Of a stretch of 5,344 nucleotides of DNA, positions 1 to 5,344 are shown in pieces. Position 1 is the stretch's first letter. The number at the start of each line of letters is the position of its first letter. Origin of the DNA: an uncultured Prevotella sp. (lineage in GTDB: Bacteria > Bacteroidota > Bacteroidia > Bacteroidales > Bacteroidaceae). The notes beneath the pieces are model-generated. The model was not told the DNA's origin and made no database searches. It saw only the letters and a program-made list of their open reading frames with translations. Location: assembly GCA_945614335.1 (NCBI GenBank), contig CALZAP010000127.1, forward strand, positions 1 through 5,344, given 5' to 3'. Position numbers and translations under genes: made by a program.

Positions 1-35
1 ACCTAAAACTATAAATATTACTACTAACCTAAAAC
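1..35 (-). repeat. Two direct copies of GTTTTAGGT in the leader after the outward promoter
   Basis: The nonamer GTTTTAGGT (minus strand) occurs at 35-27 and again at 9-1, 26 bases apart. A shorter related copy, TTTAGGT, lies at 137-131 on the far side of the promoter. Both full copies fall in the predicted untranslated leader of the next gene. This may be a leader element or protein site, or just similarity between AT-rich segments. I see no hairpin or known riboswitch in the part visible here. Confidence 0.4.
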
Positions 36-58
36 AATCTATTAACCTTTTGACGATG

Positions 59-89
59 CAAAGTTACTACTTTTTTTGCTATCTGTCAA
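59..89 (-). promoter_or_regulatory. Bacteroidetes-type housekeeping promoter facing out of the left edge
   Basis: On the minus strand TAACTTTG (66 to 59) matches the Bacteroidetes -7 consensus TAnnTTTG exactly. The -33 element is ATTG, within ATTGACA (90 to 84). Twenty bases lie between TTG and TAACTTTG, which agrees with the known spacing for the primary sigma factor of this phylum. Transcription should start near 50-55 and run leftwards out of the window. The last 58 bases contain no ATG, so the controlled gene begins beyond the edge after a leader of at least about 50 bases. The promoter lies about 100 bp after the ispF stop, so it starts a new transcription unit rather than serving ispF. 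Confidence 0.8.
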
Positions 90-144
90 TAGATTCTTCT
101 GTTTTTATTTGAATTTTTGCTTCATTCTTGACCTAAATCAACTA

Positions 145-160
145 TTGTTTGCGCACACAA
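145..160. other. Imperfect 16-bp palindrome between ispF and the outward promoter
   Basis: TTGTTTGCGCACACAA reads as its own reverse complement apart from one mismatched pair (T149 with C156). The arms are TTGT and ACAA around a TGCGCA-like core. It sits 28 bp after the ispF stop and about 55 bp upstream of the -33 element. It could bind a dimeric regulator of the downstream gene, or act weakly at the end of the ispF transcript. No T-run follows on the minus strand, so it is not a standard intrinsic terminator. Confidence 0.3.
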
Positions 161-187
161 GAGATTTTAACAGCATTTTCACACATG

Positions 188-667
188 TTAGTCTTTCTCT
201 ATGAGCACTGTTGCGTATGCGCTGATGCCTTCTTCTCGTCCTGTGAAACCGAGCTTCTCTGTTGTGGTGGCCTTGATTGATATATCGTCCACATCGCAGC
301 CCATCACCTTTGCGAGACATTCCTTCATGGCAGGTATGTGCGGATTCATCTTCGGTCGTTCGGCACATATTGTAGCGTCGATATTGCCGAGGCGGTAGCC
401 TTTGGTTGCTATAAGGTCCACAGTCTTCTTCAGAAGTATCTTGCTGTCGATATTGAGAGTGTCGGCAGAAGTGTCGGGGAAGTGGTAGCCTATATCACGC
501 ATGTTGGCTGCTCCGAGCAGTGCGTCGCAAATGGCATGTATAAGCACGTCGGCGTCGCTATGTCCGAGCAGTCCGAGTGAGTGGTCGAGTTTTATACCAC
601 CCATCCACAACTCGCGTCCTTCCACGAGTTTGTGTACATCAAATCCAAATCCAGTTCTTATTTTCAT
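188..667 (-). CDS. ispF: 2-C-methyl-D-erythritol 2,4-cyclodiphosphate synthase
   Basis: This cytoplasmic enzyme of the MEP isoprenoid pathway converts 4-diphosphocytidyl-2-C-methyl-D-erythritol 2-phosphate to 2-C-methyl-D-erythritol 2,4-cyclodiphosphate, releasing CMP. The family is a homotrimer with active sites at subunit interfaces and a divalent metal. All 159 residues are present, the same length as the E. coli enzyme as I recall it. The metal-binding pattern is complete: Asp10 and His12 in GFDVH, and His44 after GHSDADVLIHA (35-45). The substrate-side segment FPDTS is at 63-67. The cytidine and phosphate-binding segment TTTEKLGFTGREEGI is at 134-148. The last has Glu145 where many family members have Gly (GRGEG), which I regard as lineage variation rather than a defect. 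The ATG at 667 fits the conserved N-terminus and has a purine-rich ribosome site in front. The stop is TAA. The gene lies 78 bp after porV on the same strand and may be read from the porUV transcript, though its function is unrelated. Confidence 0.97.
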   Translation of the reverse strand: MKIRTGFGFDVHKLVEGRELWMGGIKLDHSLGLLGHSDADVLIHAICDALLGAANMRDIGYHFPDTSADTLNIDSKILLKKTVDLIATKGYRLGNIDATICAERPKMNPHIPAMKECLAKVMGCDVDDISIKATTTEKLGFTGREEGISAYATVLIEKD

Positions 668-745
668 TATTCGCTTCCTTTTTTTTTAGAAATCTCGGCT
701 CGAGCATATCTCTACCCTCATCCCTCGACCTTCTTTTCCCCCCTT
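668..745. other. 78-bp spacer between porV and ispF
   Basis: No gene, no Bacteroidetes -7 element and no terminator are visible here. Read on the minus strand, the first part is almost pure purine with a run of six G, then several GGG and GAAGG blocks. It ends in nine A followed by the ispF ribosome site. A perfect 8-bp palindrome (GCTCGAGC, 698-705) lies near the middle. The absence of a terminator or promoter favours read-through from porV into ispF. Confidence 0.45.
674..680 (-). promoter_or_regulatory. Shine-Dalgarno-like site of ispF
   Basis: On the minus strand AAGGAAG ends six bases before the ATG of ispF (eight bases from the AGGA core), directly after a run of nine A. The spacing suits a ribosome binding site and supports the ATG at 667. 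porV in the same window has no comparable site. Bacteroidota initiate mostly without strong Shine-Dalgarno pairing, so a functional role is an inference. Confidence 0.5.
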
Positions 746-755
746 CTACCTTCTA
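742..755 (-). repeat. Tandem 7-bp duplication that contains the porV stop codon
   Basis: On the minus strand TAGAAGG occurs twice back to back (755-749 and 748-742). The second copy supplies the TAG stop of porV, while the first is read in another frame as part of Phe-Arg-Arg. It is followed by a G run. Loss of one unit by slippage would shift the frame and replace the last residues with a slightly longer tail. The repeat is short and may be chance. Confidence 0.5.
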
Positions 756-1903
756 AACAAATCCTTCAGTCCGTCCATGTCAAAGGTAAGGGAGAAGCGA
801 AGTGTTTGGTCGAGAGGATTGCTTTGAGCTGTAGAGATCACATAACCCACGTCGAGCGAGAACACGTTCATGCGGAATCCTCCACCCACGGTGAAATACT
901 TTCTGTTACCCTTGTTCTGGCTCTCGTGATGATAACCGGCACGCAGTGAGAACTGGTCGTGGTAAACATATTCCGCTCCCACGCTCCACTGTATCTCCTG
1001 CAGCTCCTCCTTAAAGCCGCCAGGAGCGTCGCCGAAGCTCTTGAAGATACCCGAAATGGCGCTTACGTCGCTGTATTCGCGTATGACACGCTCCTGATAG
1101 TCTGCTGAGCTCTCGCCCTCTTCCTGTTTGGGCACTGTAGGCACGAGCAGCTTGTTGGCATCGGCGCTGATGGAGAAGCGGTTCCACTCGTCTACAGGTA
1201 TCAGCAGCGAGGCACCAAGGCGGAGGTTGGCTGGAAGAAACTGGCTACGGTCGTCGCCATAGTATGTGATTTTGCTTCCCACATTACTTATATTAAGACC
1301 GAGACCAAGCTGACACTCACGGCTACCAATGTTGAAATAGTTGTTGTAGTACATGGCAATGTCGGCTGCAAATGCCGATGCCGGAGCGGAGTCCTCAGAG
1401 TAGTCGTAGCGCAGGTCGCTGTATATCCAGCGAAGTGCAGCGGCGAGAGAGAAGTGTTCGCTGAGCATGAGCGAGTAGGCCACGTCTATGGACATCTCGT
1501 AAGGGTTGACGGTCATCGACTCGTTGGCCGTAATCACCTCACCGAGCGAGAAATACCTGATAGATCCCGACACGGCACTGTAGTCGCCTATTCGGTAGTA
1601 TCCCGAGAGATAAGCCAGGTCTATGTCGCTCACGAGTTGTCTCAGCCATGGCGTATAGTTCAGCGATATACCCGCGCGGCTGATGCAGAACGGATATTTT
1701 GCGGGATTCCAGAACTGCGAGTTTACGTCCGGGTCAGTGGCGGCTCCCACGTCTCCCATACCTGCGGCCCTTGCGTCGGGCGCGATGGTTTGCGATATCA
1801 CTGCATGCTCCACCTGGTTGAATTCCGATAACTTATCGTCCTCTGCCACTGCATTAGAGAATGCGGCAATAAGTGAAAGTATTACTATTGTCAGTCGTTT
1901 CAT
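746..1903 (-). CDS. porV: T9SS outer-membrane shuttle protein PorV (LptO), FadL-like beta-barrel
   Basis: This outer-membrane barrel collects T9SS cargo from the translocon by its CTD and presents it to PorU at the surface. The protein has 385 residues, the family's usual size. Residues 1-20 form a signal peptide: Lys-Arg, a hydrophobic core, then AVA as a probable signal peptidase I site before Glu21. The PorV signature lies at 40-69: IAPDARAAGMGDVGAATDPD followed by NSQFWNPAK. Other family blocks are SFGDAPGGFKEE (289-300), EYVY and RAGYHHE (311-327), and GNRKYFTVGGGF (332-343). The C-terminal strand is LRFSLTFD (368-375). Between them lie alternating polar and aromatic strands typical of a barrel. 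A charged insert at about 258-278 is probably a loop. The ATG at 1903 is supported by the signal peptide directly after it. No Shine-Dalgarno site is seen in front, which is common in Bacteroidota. The 49-bp gap after porU shows no promoter, so co-transcription with porU is likely. The stop is TAG. Confidence 0.95.
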   Translation of the reverse strand: MKRLTIVILSLIAAFSNAVAEDDKLSEFNQVEHAVISQTIAPDARAAGMGDVGAATDPDVNSQFWNPAKYPFCISRAGISLNYTPWLRQLVSDIDLAYLSGYYRIGDYSAVSGSIRYFSLGEVITANESMTVNPYEMSIDVAYSLMLSEHFSLAAALRWIYSDLRYDYSEDSAPASAFAADIAMYYNNYFNIGSRECQLGLGLNISNVGSKITYYGDDRSQFLPANLRLGASLLIPVDEWNRFSISADANKLLVPTVPKQEEGESSADYQERVIREYSDVSAISGIFKSFGDAPGGFKEELQEIQWSVGAEYVYHDQFSLRAGYHHESQNKGNRKYFTVGGGFRMNVFSLDVGYVISTAQSNPLDQTLRFSLTFDMDGLKDLFRR

Positions 1904-1952
1904 TGTATGTGTATTGTACTGTTATTCTTTTTTTAAAAACGTGAATCCTATA
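1904..1952. other. 49-bp spacer between porU and porV
   Basis: The spacer is AT-rich and includes a run of seven A on the minus strand. No TAnnTTTG element, terminator hairpin or Shine-Dalgarno site is visible in front of the porV ATG. This supports a single porU-porV transcript. Confidence 0.5.
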
Positions 1953-4900
1953 CTATTTATTGCTTAGTATGATGAGTTTTTTTTCTTTTGTAGCCATTTC
2001 TCCGTTGGAAGTGTTCATTTTCACGCGGTAGAGATACACTCCGTTGCCTATGCGGCTGCCGCCAGGCGTGGTGAGGTCCCAGTCTATGGTCATGATGTTG
2101 GTGACTGGTGTGTCCTGCTGTCTTACGGCAGCGAGTTTCCTTCCTGAGATGTCGTATATCTCCACCGTCACGTCCATGTCGCTCCCCACCCTGTCGTGCG
2201 TCACGCGGAACGAGGTGGATGTGGATGCCGGGTTGGCTGTACATTCCACGTCAAACACCTTCGGTGCCGCCTTCGGGTCTACGTAGAAGTCGATGGTGGC
2301 GGATGAGGAGTTGTTGTACACGTCCCATGCCCTGAACGTCAGTGTGTGCTTGCCTTCGTCGAGTTCGGGCAGTTGGAAGCCCACGCTGCCGCTTGTGAAG
2401 CTGCCGAAGTCAAACGTGAAGTAGTCGTTCACCACGTATGTCTTGGTCATCTGGTTGTCAACCACCACCTGCATGTCGTGTCCTATTCCCGTTCCCGTGG
2501 CGTTTATTCCGCTCTCGTCGTTTATCTCTGCCATAAAGTAAGGTGTGGGATGCACCCGTTCGCCGTTTGTGAACGACTTAGAGTTGAGATAGCAGTATAT
2601 GGACGGGCCAATGGAGTCCACGCTCTCCTCCTTTGTTCCGTTGAAGGCTATGTTGTATGAGTTGCCGTTGGCCTGGCGGTTGAGGTTGTCGTAGGCATAG
2701 AGAAGTATCTGTCCTGGCGAGTCGCTGTACTTTATGTCGCGCGGCACAACAAACTCCACGCTGAAGCGTCCTGCCCTAATGCTGTCGCTGCCACGGTAGA
2801 TGGTGCTCGTGCGGTCGTAGTATTCAAATGGGGCGTCGGCGTCGGGGTCGTTGTTCAGTCGGCATACTATCTTCTCTTGCGTACCCTTGATGTTGGCCGT
2901 CACCACACCGTTGAAGTCGCTTGCCATGCCCGAGGAGCCTTCCACGTGTCCAGTCATCTTCACTCTTTCTCCCGCAGCCACAGTAACGAGGCTGCCCTTT
3001 TCTACGGGCATGCCGTTGATGCTGTCAACAGTCACCTGCATGTCCGGTATGTGGAGTCTTACAGCCGGGTCGCCAATGAGCGAATACTGCAGTTTGTTTA
3101 TCGTAAGGTCTTCGAGCTTTCCCTCTACAGTGCCCGCCATCTTTGTAGCCAGCTCTTCCTTTGCCCGTCTTGCAGCCTCACCCACCGAAGGGTATTTGCC
3201 GTTGGCGTCCTTGGTGAAGATATATTTCAGCAGAGCCATGTTCATGGTCTTGTTACGGTCGGCATAAACTGTACGTGAGGTACCGAAGAAGGCAATAGCC
3301 CCTCCGTCGGCATAAAGCATCGATGTCTCGCCGATGTTGTCTTCCTGTCCGTCGAAAGGCATGATGTCACACGAAGCCGTAATCCATAGCGGCATCTTCT
3401 TTGTCCTTATGGAGCAGAAGTCGTTGAGCTTAAGCACCATCTCGTGCGAGATACAGTCGGCTCGGCCGTGTCCGCAGTAGTCCATGATGAGCGCGCCGCT
3501 CTGCATGTATTGCTTTATCTGTTTCGTCACGTCGGGGTATGTGTTTCCCGTGGCTCCGCTCTCTAACTGGTATGCGTCCCACATCACCTTCTTTACGTCC
3601 ATCGACGGGGCGAGGTTTCTCACCTCCTCTGCCGCTTCGTCGGCGTCAGACATGTGTATGTTGGCGTTACCGTCGTCGCCCATAAACACCACGGTGTTTC
3701 TCCAGTCTCCGGTCACGTCGTCTGTCAGGTAGCTTTCTATCTTGTCCACGAGGGTCTTTGCCTGGTCGAGCGAGCGTGCCGGCAGTCGTCCCACTGCCAC
3801 GTCGGGTGTACCCGTATACAGTCCGCTTGTCACGAGTTGTTCTCCGTCGTCAAGCATCACGAGGAAGTCGTCGGTCACGAAGCTCTCTGTGGCGCTCAGA
3901 GAGTTTTCGCTCTCGAAGCAGGTGATGAAGTCCATCGGGTCGTTGCGTTTCCAGTCTTGTGAGTTCATGCGGTTGTCCCATGCCGCGTCGCCGAAGAGCA
4001 GCAAGTATCGCGGCATGTCGTCCTCGCCCTGTGCCCTGTCATACATCATCTTCATGTATCGTCTTATGGCCGTGGCGTCGGGTGTGCCGCTCGAGAATTC
4101 GTTTTCTATCTCGTCCAGCGGCACTATTCTCACCGTCATGCCGTCTCGGTTCTCGTGTATAGTCTTCAGCCTTTCCGCCTGCTGTAGCCATTTCTGGCTT
4201 GTGGGAATCACTATGGTCATGTCCACGGCTTTGTGGGCGTGCAGGTTCTGGTTTGTTATGCGGTAAACATATTCCGCCGCTGGGAACTGTGTTGCGGCAA
4301 GGTCTGGGGCGGGGCTTATCGAGTCGTTGGTCACTATAATGTAGTCGAGCTTCATCTCGCCCTCCCCTGTTTGCTTTATGGTCACGGTGTTTTCCGCCTG
4401 CAGTGTGGCCTTGAAAGCCTTTGTGCTCACTTTCGCCTTGTCGTATTTTCCTAAGCTTGTGGTGGTCATCGTGCCCACTTCCGTTCCGTTTACGCTTACC
4501 GACAGCGACAACTGTCGGTCGGCTGATACTGCCACGGTCACCCTGCCCGATGTGCATGTGGGATGCGACTTGAGCTTATAGTCGTGGCTCACCCCTGCGC
4601 CGAAGGCTTGCGAGTCGTAGAGGTTTCGTCCGCCGGCATACCATGCGTAGTCGTCCACTTCATAGAGTGTGTTGCAGAATTCCGCCGAAGGATAGAACGA
4701 GGCCTTGAACGCCTGTTCGTCCACTGTGAGCGGTTCGGTGTCGCCCTGTGTTATGAAGTAGTAGCCGTAGTTGGAGTAAGGGTTACGGGTACGTGTGCCG
4801 GCACCCATCGTCACCGGTCCCTTGGCGTAAAACAGTCGTCGTCCGCCCACATATACGGAAGGCACCTCCTTAAGGTCGTCGGTAGTCTGAAGGTAGCTCA

Positions 4901-5344
4901 GTGTGAGCTTTTCGGGTTGCAGGGCTCCTCCGTATCCATATATTCTTACCCGCGAGAGGTCGGTGAATCCGGCTTTCTTTATTGTTGCCTCCGTGAGTTC
5001 GTGCACTCCCGTTTCCGCCACCCTTATCTTAGCCCATGTGCCGTTGGCGAGCACGGAGTTGTCGGCATATCTCTTTTCGTCCTCTTCCTCCCCCGCCCTT
5101 GTCTTCGCGAGGTTTCTGCCAAACAGTTGCACGTTGAGCTTGAAGCTCACAAGCTTTTTGAACCGTCCGTCCTTGAACACTATGGGCACGAACGATACTG
5201 TTAGCTTCCCCTTTTTCCTTGTCACCGAGAGGTGGGTGTTTATCTCGGGTGTCTCGGGCATGGTGTCTCGTGTCACGTTGAAGTATCGTCGAAGGTCGTT
5301 GTCGGTCATGTCGAGATATTCGGGATATTCTATTCCCACGAGCC
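1953..5344 (-). CDS. porU: T9SS sortase PorU, C25 (gingipain-type) cysteine peptidase; N-terminus cut by window edge
   Basis: This is the cell-surface sortase of the type IX secretion system. It cleaves the C-terminal sorting domain of exported cargo and links the mature protein to a lipopolysaccharide anchor. The reading frame is open to the right edge. The GTG at 5339-5337 is most likely an internal valine, since the frame continues upstream (CTC Leu) and no signal peptide is present. Counting that GTG as residue 1, 1128 residues are visible. An N-terminal beta-rich region carries the PorU-type segment NGTWAKIRVAETGVHEL at 99-115. The C25 peptidase domain spans roughly 372-766, with catalytic His624 in YCGHG and Cys657 in TASCD, and ends in GDPAVRL. 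Next comes a conserved beta-sandwich (about 938-1020, DESGIN, GIGHD, AWDVYNNSS). A T9SS-type CTD follows (about 1022-1128, DISGRKL, NGVYLYRVK, KKLIIL). The stop is TAG, 49 bp before porV. About 30 residues are probably missing, judged against my memory of P. gingivalis PorU at around 1158 residues. Confidence 0.95.
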   Translation of the reverse strand, partial: LVGIEYPEYLDMTDNDLRRYFNVTRDTMPETPEINTHLSVTRKKGKLTVSFVPIVFKDGRFKKLVSFKLNVQLFGRNLAKTRAGEEEDEKRYADNSVLANGTWAKIRVAETGVHELTEATIKKAGFTDLSRVRIYGYGGALQPEKLTLSYLQTTDDLKEVPSVYVGGRRLFYAKGPVTMGAGTRTRNPYSNYGYYFITQGDTEPLTVDEQAFKASFYPSAEFCNTLYEVDDYAWYAGGRNLYDSQAFGAGVSHDYKLKSHPTCTSGRVTVAVSADRQLSLSVSVNGTEVGTMTTTSLGKYDKAKVSTKAFKATLQAENTVTIKQTGEGEMKLDYIIVTNDSISPAPDLAATQFPAAEYVYRITNQNLHAHKAVDMTIVIPTSQKWLQQAERLKTIHENRDGMTVRIVPLDEIENEFSSGTPDATAIRRYMKMMYDRAQGEDDMPRYLLLFGDAAWDNRMNSQDWKRNDPMDFITCFESENSLSATESFVTDDFLVMLDDGEQLVTSGLYTGTPDVAVGRLPARSLDQAKTLVDKIESYLTDDVTGDWRNTVVFMGDDGNANIHMSDADEAAEEVRNLAPSMDVKKVMWDAYQLESGATGNTYPDVTKQIKQYMQSGALIMDYCGHGRADCISHEMVLKLNDFCSIRTKKMPLWITASCDIMPFDGQEDNIGETSMLYADGGAIAFFGTSRTVYADRNKTMNMALLKYIFTKDANGKYPSVGEAARRAKEELATKMAGTVEGKLEDLTINKLQYSLIGDPAVRLHIPDMQVTVDSINGMPVEKGSLVTVAAGERVKMTGHVEGSSGMASDFNGVVTANIKGTQEKIVCRLNNDPDADAPFEYYDRTSTIYRGSDSIRAGRFSVEFVVPRDIKYSDSPGQILLYAYDNLNRQANGNSYNIAFNGTKEESVDSIGPSIYCYLNSKSFTNGERVHPTPYFMAEINDESGINATGTGIGHDMQVVVDNQMTKTYVVNDYFTFDFGSFTSGSVGFQLPELDEGKHTLTFRAWDVYNNSSSATIDFYVDPKAAPKVFDVECTANPASTSTSFRVTHDRVGSDMDVTVEIYDISGRKLAAVRQQDTPVTNIMTIDWDLTTPGGSRIGNGVYLYRVKMNTSNGEMATKEKKLIILSNK

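Noticed and set aside
1..187. CRISPR, tRNA or mobile-element end in the AT-rich left spacer
   Set aside because: There are no regularly spaced repeats beyond the short nonamers, no cloverleaf arms, and no terminal inverted repeat or transposase sequence.
138..368. 76-codon minus-strand frame overlapping the end of ispF
   Set aside because: It is ispF read out of frame for most of its length, with an Arg/His-rich translation, so it is treated as a shadow of ispF.
698..705. GCTCGAGC palindrome in the porV-ispF spacer as a terminator
   Set aside because: The stem is only four base pairs with no loop and no following T run, so it is too short to terminate transcription.
1454..1831. Plus-strand frame antisense to the porV signal peptide and first strands
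   Set aside because: porV has a clear signal peptide and family signature here. The antisense product is unlike any protein I recognise and has no start signals.
3742..4266. A 174-codon plus-strand frame and an overlapping minus-strand frame (4039-4557) inside porU
   Set aside because: Both overlap the conserved PorU N-terminal and peptidase regions in the wrong frame. Their translations are Ser- or Arg/His-rich with no family resemblance.
4563..5204. A 213-codon open frame on the plus strand, antisense to porU
   Set aside because: It lies wholly inside a porU region that encodes conserved T9SS protein sequence. Its translation is low-complexity in style, rich in Val, Cys, His and Arg, has no recognisable domain, and arises from the GC-rich third positions of porU.
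5337..5339. GTG at 5339 as the true start of PorU
   Set aside because: The frame stays open upstream to the window edge, no signal peptide follows this codon, and an exported T9SS protein needs one. The true start lies outside the window.

Overview
The window is a stretch of bacterial chromosome from the phylum Bacteroidota, most likely order Bacteroidales and plausibly a Prevotella-like genus. Four things point there: a type IX secretion system (T9SS) gene pair, which is confined to that phylum; a promoter with a near-consensus Bacteroidetes -7 element (TAACTTTG); mostly absent Shine-Dalgarno sites; and AT-rich spacers between moderately GC-rich genes. The placement below phylum level is an inference from style, not from a marker gene.

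Layout: all three genes lie on the minus strand, so the reading order runs from the right edge to the left. From the right edge to about 1953 is porU, a C25 (gingipain-type) cysteine peptidase, the T9SS sortase. Its 5' end, including the signal peptide, lies outside the window. After a 49-bp gap comes porV (1903-746), an outer-membrane beta-barrel of the FadL-like PorV/LptO family. After a 78-bp gap comes ispF (667-188), a complete 2-C-methyl-D-erythritol 2,4-cyclodiphosphate synthase of the MEP isoprenoid pathway. The last 187 bases (187-1) are AT-rich and non-coding. They hold an outward-facing minus-strand promoter (59-89), which starts a transcript for a gene beyond the left edge, plus a few short repeats.

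How the genes work together: PorV binds the C-terminal domain (CTD) of cargo leaving the SprA/Sov translocon and delivers it to PorU. PorU removes the CTD and attaches the mature protein to a cell-surface lipopolysaccharide anchor. porU and porV therefore form one functional unit and are very probably co-transcribed. IspF is metabolically unrelated, but it sits in the same co-directional cluster, an arrangement I recall from Porphyromonas gingivalis.

I found no mobile element, CRISPR array, tRNA or rRNA, and no evidence of a previously undescribed system. The parts least explained by known biology are the promoter and leader at 1-95 and the small dyad at 145-160.
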